NCBI GenBank assembly: GCA_023818865.1
Contig: JAMWDF010000020.1
Location: 1 to 20,812 of the forward strand
Reading direction: 5' to 3'
Length of the DNA stretch: 20,812 nt
Origin: Candidatus Omnitrophota bacterium
GTDB taxonomy: Bacteria > Ratteibacteria > UBA8468 > B48-G9 > DSTR01
The notes beneath the pieces were generated by a model that saw only the letters and a list, made by a program, of their open reading frames with translations, had not been told where the DNA came from and ran no database searches. Shown piece by piece: positions 6,985 to 14,874 of the stretch; position 1 is the stretch's first letter; each line of letters opens with the position of its first letter. A program made the translations under genes and the position numbers.

Positions 6985-8181
6985 CTATTGGGCTAGGCAA
7001 GTAAATTCCTTAAGGCTATGGTCAAGAATATCCACGGCCTCATCTATTTCTGCTCGCCTTACTGTCAAAGCTGGCATGATACGGATGACCCGTTCGTGGG
7101 TACAGTTAAGCAATAACCCTTTTTCCCGGCATACTCTCACCAGCGGGAAACCAGGACGGTGTAGTTCCATACCCAACATTAATCCCATTCCGCGGACCTG
7201 CTTTACAACTGGGTATTTCTTCATCAACCCTTCCAGTTTCTTTCTCAGGTACCAACCCATTTTTTCTGCCCGAGAAATGAGATTATTTCTCTCAATCATC
7301 TCTAAGACAGCCAGGGCCGCGCTACAAGCCAGCGGTCCTCCGCCAAAAGTGGAGGCGTGGGTTCCCGGGCCCATAAGGTTAGCAATTTCTTTCTGGGCGA
7401 CCATCGCTCCGATCGGGAAACCACCACCCATAGTTTTTGCCAGAGTAATGATATGAGGAGTTACCCCATAATGCTGGTAGGCGAACATTTTTCCGGTTCG
7501 GCCGAAACCAGTCTGGACCTCATCAATGACCAATAACCAGTCCCGTTCCCGGCATATTCGCTCCAGATGCCTCACATAATCTTTCTCGGCCACATTAATA
7601 CCCCCTTCTCCTTGGATCAGCTCCAAGAAGACAGCCACCGTTTCTTGATCAGCGTTGCTTTCCACCGCGCCAATATCGTTGAACGGTAACTTCACAAAAC
7701 CTGCTGGCAAGGGTTGGAAGGGTTGACTATATTTAGCTTGACCGGTGAGGGTAACGGTAGCCAGGGTCCGGCCATGAAAAGAATTTTCCAGAGAAATGAT
7801 CTTGTACTTGTTTTTTCCCCGGCCGTAAAGACGGCAAAGTTTGATGGCCGCTTCATTGGCTTCTGCGCCGCTGTTGCAAAAAAACACCTTACCCCCGAAA
7901 CAATATTGGGAAAGCCGTTCAGCCAGCATTGCCTGCCAGGGGTGATAATAGTTGTTAGAAACGTGAAGCAGAATGCTCGCCTGTTTTTTAATAGCGCGCA
8001 CAACCGGCCCAGGACAATGTCCCAGACCGGAGACCGCCCATCCGGGAAAGAAATCAAGGTACTCCCGGTCATTCATATCCTTCACCCGGCTGCCTCTCCC
8101 GGCTACCAGGACGAGATCGTCTCTAGTGTATGAACCCACTATGTATTCCTGGTAAAGATTTTTTATCTGTTCCCGGTTCAT
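6985..8181 (-). CDS. argD: Acetylornithine aminotransferase
   Basis: A 398-residue class III PLP aminotransferase. It converts N-acetylglutamate semialdehyde and glutamate to N-acetylornithine, the fourth step of arginine synthesis. Visible features are DFFPGWAVSGLGH at about 43-55, FCNSGAEANEAAIK at 101-114 (phosphate and PLP contacts), FHGRT at 135-139, the VIDEVQTGFGRTG segment at 218-230 with the PLP-nitrogen Asp, and the PLP lysine K249 in LAKTMGGG. Length is normal. Its ATG overlaps the argB stop by 4 bp (ATGA), and argF follows closely, so the arg genes are translationally coupled. The family also includes succinyl-ornithine and some lysine-pathway enzymes. The argB and argF neighbours decide in favour of ArgD. 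Confidence 0.94.
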   Translation of the reverse strand: MNREQIKNLYQEYIVGSYTRDDLVLVAGRGSRVKDMNDREYLDFFPGWAVSGLGHCPGPVVRAIKKQASILLHVSNNYYHPWQAMLAERLSQYCFGGKVFFCNSGAEANEAAIKLCRLYGRGKNKYKIISLENSFHGRTLATVTLTGQAKYSQPFQPLPAGFVKLPFNDIGAVESNADQETVAVFLELIQGEGGINVAEKDYVRHLERICRERDWLLVIDEVQTGFGRTGKMFAYQHYGVTPHIITLAKTMGGGFPIGAMVAQKEIANLMGPGTHASTFGGGPLACSAALAVLEMIERNNLISRAEKMGWYLRKKLEGLMKKYPVVKQVRGMGLMLGMELHRPGFPLVRVCREKGLLLNCTHERVIRIMPALTVRRAEIDEAVDILDHSLKEFTCLAQ

Positions 8182-9065
8182 TTTTTCTGTCCGTTATCCG
8201 CGACAATTTCCGTGCCAACGCCTTGGTCAGTGAAAATTTCTAACAAGAGCGAATGGGGTAGATTACCACTCACGATGTGAACCTTTTTCACTCCTTTTCT
8301 GATGGACGAGATAGCGGCTCTTACCTTAGGGACCATCCCGGTTTTAATTACCCCTTGCTGGATTAAGGTTTCAGCTTGTTTCACTGTCAAGACCGAAATT
8401 AGGGTTTCTGGATTTTCTGGGTTGCGCATTACTCCCAGGACATTGGTCAAGAACACCAATTTTTCTGCTGGTAGAGCCTCGGCGATGGATGAAGCTACTG
8501 AGTCCCCGTTGATGTTATAAAGAAGATTATCCCGACCATAACCAAGAGGAGCTACAACCACTATTGCTTCTCTGGCCATTTTTTCCAGCACCGAAACATT
8601 TACTTCCTCCATTTGTCCGACAAATCCCAGGTCAATGACTTCAGCCCCCCGCTGATAATGAATCTTTTTAGCGAGAAGTATCCGCTCCTCCGGTTCCACC
8701 GAATAAACGACCACCTTTAATTCCTGTCGGAGGTAGTTACTCAGTTCATCCCTAACCTGGCAGAGTACCTTTCTTACTATCTGAAGAGTCGGTTCATCAG
8801 TTACCCGCAGTCCGTCAACGAAGACTGGTTTACGTCCAGATTTTTGAATTTCCTCGGTAATGAATGGCCCCCCGCCGGTAACGACCACACATTTGATGCC
8901 CACCAGATGAAGAAAAGCGATATCAGTCAACACCGAAACACGCACTTCTGGCATCCGGAAAATACTTCCGCCCAGTTTAATTACAAAGTAACTCCCTTGA
9001 TAGCGCTGGATATAGGGTCTCGCTTCAACCAAAGTTTCCGCTTTTCGCAGGATGTCTTCTTCCAC
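8178..9065 (-). CDS. argB: N-acetylglutamate kinase
   Basis: A 295-residue amino-acid kinase fold protein. It phosphorylates N-acetylglutamate with ATP, the committed step of the acetylated arginine route. Visible are IKLGGS at about 29-34 (ATP lysine), TGGGP at 63-67, GLRVTDEPT near 85, YNINGDSVASSIA near 185 with the conserved Asn and Asp, LTNVLGV, and a C-terminal LLLEIFTDQGVGTEI. The family usually has HGGGP, so the Thr in place of His is odd. An extra N-terminal helix with EARPYIQRYQG is the mark of arginine-inhibited kinases, so feedback inhibition is likely (inference). The start is GTG 9065, chosen because AAAGGAG lies 9 nt upstream. It is separated from purQ by 62 bp and overlaps argD by 4 bp, so it may head the arg unit. 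Confidence 0.93.
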   Translation of the reverse strand: MEEDILRKAETLVEARPYIQRYQGSYFVIKLGGSIFRMPEVRVSVLTDIAFLHLVGIKCVVVTGGGPFITEEIQKSGRKPVFVDGLRVTDEPTLQIVRKVLCQVRDELSNYLRQELKVVVYSVEPEERILLAKKIHYQRGAEVIDLGFVGQMEEVNVSVLEKMAREAIVVVAPLGYGRDNLLYNINGDSVASSIAEALPAEKLVFLTNVLGVMRNPENPETLISVLTVKQAETLIQQGVIKTGMVPKVRAAISSIRKGVKKVHIVSGNLPHSLLLEIFTDQGVGTEIVADNGQKK

Positions 9066-9087
9066 TTTTTCTCACTCCTTTCAACTG

Positions 9088-9111
9088 GAAGTAATAAGAA
9101 GAGACTACTTC
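9088..9111. repeat. Inverted repeat between purQ and argB
   Basis: Perfect 6-bp arms GAAGTA and TACTTC are separated by 12 bp in the 62-bp gap between the pur and arg genes, just upstream of the argB ribosome-binding site. It might be an operator or a weak hairpin. It does not resemble the ArgR box (TGAAT-type arms), and short dyads like this also arise by chance. Confidence 0.25.
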
Positions 9112-9127
9112 ACTCCGATTAGCTCAT

Positions 9128-9907
9128 TTAAGAAACATAATTTACCACATTTCTGAATATCAGCCAACCAGCCGGATTCCAGTCATTGACCAACTCTTCT
9201 TCCCGCAGCCAATCAGGATAATGCTCCCTCAAGACAGCCCTTTCCGGATGAGGCATCATCCCCAGAACGGTTCCAGTTGGATTACAGATGCCGGCGATAC
9301 CAGCAACTGAACCGTTGGGATTGTAAGGATATCCCCCAATTTCTCCGGCTGGGGTGACATACCTAAAAGCTATTTGCCTTCTCCTTTCAAGAGACTCCAG
9401 TAACTTCTTGTGTTTCACCATGAATTTGCCCTCAGCGTGCGCCACCGGCAAACGAATCATCTCTGGCAATCCCCGGGTAAAAGGACAGATACTTGGTTCC
9501 ACTTTCAGGTAAACCCAGCGGTCTTCAAACCGACCAGAATCATTCCAGGCGAGGGTAGCCTGCTGGAGAGTTGAACCGCCAGGAAGAAAAGCTGACTTCA
9601 CCAGGGCTTGAAAGCCATTGCAGATGCCAATAACCGGTTTTCTCTGATCAACAAAAGCCAAGAGGTCATCGCGCAGCCGATAAGTGAGTTGATTGGCCAA
9701 AACCTTTCCCGCAGCGATATCATCTCCATAAGAAAAACCACCAGGCAAAACCAGCCCATCGTAATCACTTAAATTCTTGCGCCGGGTGATAAATTCGTTC
9801 AGGTGAACGCGTTCGGTTTTAGCCCCGACCATTTCCAGTGCCCACTGCGTTTCTTGGTCACAGTTGGTTCCGGCTACCCTGAGAATTAGAAACCTTGGTT
9901 TTACCAT
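9128..9907 (-). CDS. purQ: FGAM synthase, glutaminase subunit PurQ
   Basis: A 259-residue class I glutamine amidotransferase that supplies ammonia to PurL for making formylglycinamidine ribonucleotide, the fourth step of purine synthesis. The nucleophile is C96 in GICNGFQAL, and the other triad residues are H220 and E222 in MMPHPER. VLPGGFSYGDDIAAG at 53-67 and YPYNPNGSVAGIAGI near 193-207 are typical of PurQ. The start at ATG 9907 overlaps the end of purL by 7 bp, so the two subunits are translationally coupled. The length is at the upper end for stand-alone PurQ and resembles versions from organisms with PurSL-type PurL. It is the last pur gene of the cluster. Confidence 0.95.
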   Translation of the reverse strand: MVKPRFLILRVAGTNCDQETQWALEMVGAKTERVHLNEFITRRKNLSDYDGLVLPGGFSYGDDIAAGKVLANQLTYRLRDDLLAFVDQRKPVIGICNGFQALVKSAFLPGGSTLQQATLAWNDSGRFEDRWVYLKVEPSICPFTRGLPEMIRLPVAHAEGKFMVKHKKLLESLERRRQIAFRYVTPAGEIGGYPYNPNGSVAGIAGICNPTGTVLGMMPHPERAVLREHYPDWLREEELVNDWNPAGWLIFRNVVNYVS

Positions 9908-12279
9908 GAGAGCGCTCCTTGCCAGGCTCGGGCAATTTCTCCCAACGAAAGATGGAAGAGCTCCTTCCCAGCCATTCTTACTGTCAGGGTAGATTCGGGG
10001 ATAACTTGACCAATCATGTTTACCGGCAAGCCATGAAAAAGTTCTTCAAATTTTTCCTGGTGTTCCTGGGCCACCTCCACAATAAACCGACCTTGGCTCT
10101 CAGAAAAAAGACAGGTTTCCACTTTCCCATTGTCCCCAGGAATCTTGGTTAAATCTACTTCTGCGCCCCAAGTCCCGCCCAAGACCATTTCAGAGAGAGC
10201 CACGATGAACCCACCCTCAGAACAATCATGGCAGGCTTTTACCCATCGCTTCCTGATTGCCTGATAAAGTTTCTTCATAACTCTTTTTGACTCCTCCGGT
10301 CTGGGAATAGGCACCTTCCCACCCTGGCAGTGGAACAGATGGTAGTATCGGGAGCCACCCAGTTCATCCCTGGTTTCTCCACAGAGGTACAGGTAATTTC
10401 CAGGCCTTTTTAGATCAGAGGAGCAGGTTTTCCTCACATCAGGGATAACAGAAACAGCGGAAATCAACAGGGTACCGGGAATAGAAATCGCTGAACCATC
10501 TGGTCTTCGGTAAAAGTTGTTGAGGCTGTCTTTACCGGAGATGTAAGGAGCGCCATAAGCCAGAGCAAAGTCTCGGCAACCTTTCACACACCGCACCAGT
10601 GAGCCCAATAATTCTGGGTCGGCTGTGTTCCCCCAGCAAAAATTATCCAGTAAAGCCACCCGGCAGGGGTCGCCTCCAACACAAACAAGGTTTCTGATAG
10701 ACTCCTCTACACAACAACCAGCCATGGCATACGGGTCAATCTGGCCATAAGAAGGATTGATGCCGCAAGACACCACCACCCCAGCCAGGCTATCAGAAAG
10801 AGGCTTCAGTACCACAGCATCAGAGGGCCCAGCCTGTTCTACTCCAGAGAGAGGCTTAATGATGGTTTGTCCCTGAACCTCGTGGTCGTACTGGCGGATG
10901 ACTATCTCTTTGGAGGCGATGACTGGATCACAAAGCAATTGTACGACTGTTTCCTTCCAATCCGTATTCTCAAGAAAAACAGACTTGCTCTCTGGCACCT
11001 GGAAGAAGGCTTTGAGTTTCCTTTTAGGAAGGCCCTGGTGGAGAAAATTAAGGTCAAGTTGCCCTACTATTTCACCTTGGTATTTCAAGACTAGCCAGCC
11101 GCTATTTTCAAACTGGCCAATGACCGTGGCTTCTACATCCTCACTGTGAAAAAGAGAAATCAGACTTTTTTCTTTTTCCGGGGGGACTGCCAGGACCATT
11201 CGTTCCTGAGATTCTGAAAGCCAAATTTCCCAGGGCATCATCTCCGGGTACTTTAGAGGCACTTTTTCCAGATGAACCATGGCCCCCAATCCTTTCGCCA
11301 TTTCTCCAACAGCTGAAGATAAGCCTCCGGCTCCACAATCAGTAATTGCCCGATAAAGGTTTAAGTCTCTGGCTTTCAGCAAGACATCAAGAAGCTTCTT
11401 TTCTACAATTGGATGCCCAATCTGCACGACACTGGGAGGAATATCTTTCTTTAAACTGGCGGAGGAAAATGTTGCTCCGTGGATTCCATCCCGTCCCGTC
11501 CTTCCCCCAGCAACCACAATTAAGTCTCCTGATTTCACTTCCTTAAAGACCTTATCAGCTGGCATTAGGCCAAGAGTCCCGCAGAAAACCAAGCAGTTAT
11601 AAACATAACCTGGGTCAAAGATAATGCTCCCATTTGCCGTGGGAATACCCATCCGATTACCATAGTCCCTGACACCACTTACCACTCCCTTGAATATCCG
11701 GCGAGGATGAAGTACCCCTTCAGGCAGTTCTTCCGGAGGAAAATCCAGGGGACCAAAACAGAAAACATCGGTATTCAAAATCGGTTTAGCTCCCAGGCCG
11801 ACCCCAAGAATGTCGCGAATCACCCCCCCGATGCCTGTGCCAGCTCCGCCGTAAGGTTCCAAGGCCGAAGGATGATTATGCGTTTCCACCTTGAAAGCAA
11901 TTGCCCACTCCCCGGTAAAGGCAATCACGCCAGCATTGTCCTTAAAAACGGAAAGACACCAACGTTTATTCAATCTCTTGGTGACCTGGCTTATTTCTTT
12001 TAAACAAATGACTTTTTCGCTTTTCCTCCATTGGCAACCAATCTCCTGGTAATCAATCAATGCCTTAAAAGTCCGGTGGACGCAATGCTCAGACCAAGTC
12101 TGAGCAATGGTTTCCAGCTCGCAGTCAGTTGGATTCCTGCCTAATTGGGTGAAGTATTTTTTCACAGCTTTCATCTCCACCAAATCCAGAGAGAGCAAGT
12201 GCTTCTGACTTAAGAAAACCAATTGCTCATCTGCAGCCTGGAGAACTTCTATCTCCTTTGCTTGAACTCGAGGTTTCAT
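9901..12279 (-). CDS. purL: FGAM synthase, synthetase subunit PurL
   Basis: The 792-residue protein is the ATP-dependent synthetase subunit of FGAM synthase. TWSEHCVH at 61-68 carries the catalytic His, KVETHNHPSALEPYGGA near 130-146 is the nucleotide site, and GRDGIHGATFSSASL follows near 260. The second half repeats the AIRS-like fold, with GKDSLNN and a HDCSEGG motif. It is somewhat longer than usual for stand-alone small PurL, and its N-terminus resembles the region just after the two PurS domains in fused PurSL proteins. Here those PurS domains form a separate upstream gene overlapping by 4 bp (ATGA), while purQ follows with a 7-bp overlap. All three subunits of the complex are therefore encoded together. 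Confidence 0.95.
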   Translation of the reverse strand: MKPRVQAKEIEVLQAADEQLVFLSQKHLLSLDLVEMKAVKKYFTQLGRNPTDCELETIAQTWSEHCVHRTFKALIDYQEIGCQWRKSEKVICLKEISQVTKRLNKRWCLSVFKDNAGVIAFTGEWAIAFKVETHNHPSALEPYGGAGTGIGGVIRDILGVGLGAKPILNTDVFCFGPLDFPPEELPEGVLHPRRIFKGVVSGVRDYGNRMGIPTANGSIIFDPGYVYNCLVFCGTLGLMPADKVFKEVKSGDLIVVAGGRTGRDGIHGATFSSASLKKDIPPSVVQIGHPIVEKKLLDVLLKARDLNLYRAITDCGAGGLSSAVGEMAKGLGAMVHLEKVPLKYPEMMPWEIWLSESQERMVLAVPPEKEKSLISLFHSEDVEATVIGQFENSGWLVLKYQGEIVGQLDLNFLHQGLPKRKLKAFFQVPESKSVFLENTDWKETVVQLLCDPVIASKEIVIRQYDHEVQGQTIIKPLSGVEQAGPSDAVVLKPLSDSLAGVVVSCGINPSYGQIDPYAMAGCCVEESIRNLVCVGGDPCRVALLDNFCWGNTADPELLGSLVRCVKGCRDFALAYGAPYISGKDSLNNFYRRPDGSAISIPGTLLISAVSVIPDVRKTCSSDLKRPGNYLYLCGETRDELGGSRYYHLFHCQGGKVPIPRPEESKRVMKKLYQAIRKRWVKACHDCSEGGFIVALSEMVLGGTWGAEVDLTKIPGDNGKVETCLFSESQGRFIVEVAQEHQEKFEELFHGLPVNMIGQVIPESTLTVRMAGKELFHLSLGEIARAWQGALSW

Positions 12280-12758
12280 TTTTTCTGACTCCAGGGTGAA
12301 CTGATCTGAAAATCTTCAATTAACGCGTTAGCCAGAACTCTTTGGGCAATGCTGGTCAGAATACTCTTGTTGAGGTTTCCCCAAAAGAAATAACACCGCC
12401 CAGTAGCTACTTCCACCGGCCCATTCAATCCCAGGTCAAAGATTGCCTGCTTAGTGGTTTCAGCCGCGGCATCAGTTACTCCTAATTTATACCATACCTG
12501 AACTGACCACGCTCCTGGCCGCCTCGGATTGCCCAGTCGGTAAAGCTGGGAAATTCGATCAACGAGTAGCTCTTTGGCAATCCTGGTCACTATTGTTCGG
12601 TCCAGCTGACCAGAAAAACGGTATAGCAAGGAAATAGAAACCTTTTCCAGAGAAGTAATAGATTCTTCTTCAATCGCTTTCTTTATTGCCTCTGCCTGAC
12701 CGTCAACCACTTCCGGACGATAAAAAACCTCTACCAGCCATTTATCTTTTTTCTTCAT
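12276..12758 (-). CDS. purS: Tandem-domain PurS, FGAM synthase structural subunit
   Basis: This 160-residue protein consists of two PurS-like halves, about 7-74 and 84-152. Each starts with a beta strand and a basic or Gly-containing turn (LVEVFYRPEVVDG and SVQVWYKLGVTD), then a helix, and ends in the helix of the PurS fold; the second ends NALIEDFQI, a typical PurS C-terminus. Ordinary PurS is about 80 residues and forms dimers that bridge PurL and PurQ. This protein would be a covalent dimer. In PurSL fusions of other bacteria the same two domains are joined to PurL, but here a TGA stop overlaps the purL ATG. No Shine-Dalgarno is visible before ATG 12758, 26 bp after the purC stop. Low sequence conservation makes the domain call less certain than the position. 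Confidence 0.82.
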   Translation of the reverse strand: MKKKDKWLVEVFYRPEVVDGQAEAIKKAIEEESITSLEKVSISLLYRFSGQLDRTIVTRIAKELLVDRISQLYRLGNPRRPGAWSVQVWYKLGVTDAAAETTKQAIFDLGLNGPVEVATGRCYFFWGNLNKSILTSIAQRVLANALIEDFQISSPWSQKK

Positions 12759-12784
12759 GGGAATAAGTTAATGACAGTTAAATT

Positions 12785-13675
12785 TTACCAGATAACCTCT
12801 TGACCGACCAGGATTTGGTAAATCTTCGCGTACTTTTCAGCAGTTTTTCTCACCACTTCCTCTGGCAGTCCTGGGACTGGGGGTTTCTTGTTCCAATTGA
12901 TGGCTTCCAGGTAATCCCTGATATATTGCTTGTCCAAACTTTCCTGGGGTTTCGCTGGCTGATACTTATCTTTTTCCCAGAAACGAGAAGAATCAGGGGT
13001 AAAAATTTCATCAATGAGAATGATTTTATTTCCAATCTGGCCGAACTCAAACTTTGTATCGGCAATGATAATTCCCCGGCTCTCAGCATACTGACAAGCT
13101 TCTTGGTATAACTGCAAAGATTTTTCTCTCAGGTAGTTAGCAATTGGCTCACCGGTTATTGCTACCATTTCTTCAAAAGTAATGTTTTGATCATGTTTCC
13201 CCTTTTCTTCTTTGGTCGCTGGTGTGAAAATTGGGTAAGTAAGCCGGTCACTCAGCCTTAATCCCTGGGGTAACTTAATCCCACAGACCGCTCCGGTTTC
13301 CTGATACTCCTTCCAGCCGCTGCCAGCAAGATAACCCCGGACTACACACTCAATGGGTAACTTTTTTACCGGCCGGATCAGCACACTCCTTCCTCGCAGG
13401 CAGGAAAAGGTTCGAATACTCTTGGGGAAATGGTCAAAACGGCCTTCTATAACGTGGTGCTCAATTATTCCACCAAAGTAGCGAAACCAGAAAAGAGATA
13501 GTTGATTAAGAACACACCCCTTTCCTGGTACCGGAGTAGGCAGAATAAAGTCAAAGGCAGAAACTCTGTCAGTGGCTACCATTAACCAGACCTCGTCCTC
13601 AATGGCATAAAGTTCTCTTACTTTACCAGAATATATTTTCTTGAAGGGCAAACCAGTATCCTTATAGGCTTCCAT
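12785..13675 (-). CDS. purC: SAICAR synthase
   Basis: The 296-residue enzyme joins CAIR with aspartate using ATP to give SAICAR, step eight of purine synthesis. Visible are SGKVRELY at about 16-23, ATDRVSAFD at 34-42, VRGYLAGSGWKEYQ near 110-125, TKFEFG near 205, and LIDEIFTPDSSRFW near 217-230, the standard substrate and ATP site. It is of the longer, ADE1-like class with a C-terminal extension of about 50 residues after SLDKQ. The frame stays open to 13741, but ATG 13675 is fixed by a very strong AGGAGGGGG ribosome-binding site and by the family N-terminus. This start overlaps the queD stop by 14 bp. It leads the pur genes within the cluster. Confidence 0.95.
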   Translation of the reverse strand: MEAYKDTGLPFKKIYSGKVRELYAIEDEVWLMVATDRVSAFDFILPTPVPGKGCVLNQLSLFWFRYFGGIIEHHVIEGRFDHFPKSIRTFSCLRGRSVLIRPVKKLPIECVVRGYLAGSGWKEYQETGAVCGIKLPQGLRLSDRLTYPIFTPATKEEKGKHDQNITFEEMVAITGEPIANYLREKSLQLYQEACQYAESRGIIIADTKFEFGQIGNKIILIDEIFTPDSSRFWEKDKYQPAKPQESLDKQYIRDYLEAINWNKKPPVPGLPEEVVRKTAEKYAKIYQILVGQEVIW

Positions 13676-14054
13676 AACCCCCTCCTGATGAGAAATAGGT
13701 GGCCGACTGGCGACAGTTTTCCCAGACAGTGACCCGGGCAAGGGAAATATTTTTTCTGGCTAACCTCTTCTCCAGCCGCCAAAAGATGTAAAAGGCAATG
13801 TTTTCTGAACTGGGATTACGTTTTTTGAAAAAAGGAAGAGAATTTAGGTCTTTGTGATCAAGCCGCTCCAGGACCTGAGAAAGTTCCTTTCTTAGGTCGT
13901 GAAAATCCAGTAGAAGTCCCCGTTTGTCTATCTCTTTTCCTGAAACAACTACGGTCACCTTCCAGTTATGTCCGTGGACTTTTTCGCATTTACCTCGGTA
14001 ACCACGGAGAAAGTGAGCCGCTGAAAATTCATCTTCAACCATAATTTCATACAT
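13662..14054 (-). CDS. queD: 6-carboxytetrahydropterin synthase / 6-pyruvoyltetrahydropterin synthase homologue
   Basis: A 130-residue protein of the QueD family that turns dihydroneopterin triphosphate into 6-carboxytetrahydropterin on the way to queuosine and other deazapurines. Zinc ligands are H14 (SAAHFL), H27 and H29 (HGHNW); the catalytic Cys is C23 in CEKVHGH. LLDFHDLR near 48-55, LDHKDLN near 65-71 and the PSSENIA segment near 81-87 are all family marks, as is the substrate Glu in VTVWE near the end. ATG 14054 has GAGG about 10 nt upstream and overlaps the murI stop by 8 bp. It also overlaps purC by 14 bp. GTP from the purine genes downstream is the ultimate precursor of this branch. 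Other que genes are not in the window. Confidence 0.92.
   Translation of the reverse strand: MYEIMVEDEFSAAHFLRGYRGKCEKVHGHNWKVTVVVSGKEIDKRGLLLDFHDLRKELSQVLERLDHKDLNSLPFFKKRNPSSENIAFYIFWRLEKRLARKNISLARVTVWENCRQSATYFSSGGGYGSL
13676..13686 (-). promoter_or_regulatory. Strong ribosome-binding site that fixes the purC start
   Basis: AGGAGG (13681-13686) followed by further G residues, 5 bp before ATG 13675, lies within the queD coding end. It is the best Shine-Dalgarno match in the window, and it excludes the longer reading frame starting at 13741. Confidence 0.8.
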
Positions 14055-14874
14055 TGAATACCTCAGGTAAAAAGTCTGGTTTTAGTTCTTTAATAGTTAC
14101 TTTTGTCTGGCCGAGGAAAAGCCTAACCACTTTTTTTAGGCGGGGACTGCAGTCGCTAAAATATAGCCGCAGTCGTCCCCTGCCGACTGAACTTCTGTTA
14201 GCCGCCCCCCTCCGGAGATGAGCGGCTACCTGGGCAGCAACTTCCTCTGAAGGGTCAATTAGCCTCACTCCATCCCCGAGAACGCCGGCAATCACCTTTC
14301 TCAACAGAGGATAGTGGGTACAGGCCAGAATAACCGTGTCCACCTTTTTCTGTTTAAGTGGGCGTAAATAGATAGAAGCTATTTCTCTGCTCACCTGGTT
14401 ATCTATCCACCCCTCCTCCACTAAAGGCACAAAAAGAGGGCAAGCTGTAGCATAGACCCTAATAGAATTGTTAGCAGATTCCAGACTCATCTGATACCGC
14501 TTGCTATTGATTGTGGCAGTCGTCCCAATTACTCCAATCCGGCCTGAACGGGTGTGGTTCAGAGCCTTTTCCACACTGGGTTTTAACACATCAACCAAGA
14601 CCAACGAGGGGAATTCTTGCTTCAAGTAATCGGTAGCCAAACAGGAAGCAGTGTGACAAGCAATCACTACCAATTTAGGTCTAAACTGGAGGAGAAAGCG
14701 AGTATTCTGGTAAGAAAACTGGCAGACTATCCGAGCAGACTTGGTGCCATAAGGTACCCTGGCGGTGTCTCCAAAGTAGATGATCTCTTCCCCAGGGCAA
14801 TATTTTCTTACCTGAGTCGCCACCGTCAATCCACCAATACCAGAGTCAAAAATCCCGATGGGTTGGTTACTCAT
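14047..14874 (-). CDS. murI: Glutamate racemase
   Basis: The 275-residue enzyme makes D-glutamate for peptidoglycan by interconverting L- and D-glutamate with two cysteines. Visible are GIFDSGIGGLTV at 7-18 (D10, S11), YFGDTARVPYG at 33-43, the first catalytic C73 in IACHTAS, and the second C185 in ACTHYPLL with H187. The usual motif is CNTA; CHTA is a less common variant. The frame stays open to a TTG at 14907, but ATG 14874 gives the standard N-terminus (MSNQPIGIFDSG). It overlaps the amidase stop by 8 bp. No clear Shine-Dalgarno is seen, so translation is probably coupled to the upstream gene. The neighbouring amidase supports a wall-related role. Confidence 0.93.
   Translation of the reverse strand: MSNQPIGIFDSGIGGLTVATQVRKYCPGEEIIYFGDTARVPYGTKSARIVCQFSYQNTRFLLQFRPKLVVIACHTASCLATDYLKQEFPSLVLVDVLKPSVEKALNHTRSGRIGVIGTTATINSKRYQMSLESANNSIRVYATACPLFVPLVEEGWIDNQVSREIASIYLRPLKQKKVDTVILACTHYPLLRKVIAGVLGDGVRLIDPSEEVAAQVAAHLRRGAANRSSVGRGRLRLYFSDCSPRLKKVVRLFLGQTKVTIKELKPDFLPEVFNV

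Noticed and set aside
13676..13741. Longer purC start at 13741
   Set aside because: The strong AGGAGG and the family N-terminus place the start at 13675, and the extra residues do not match SAICAR synthase.
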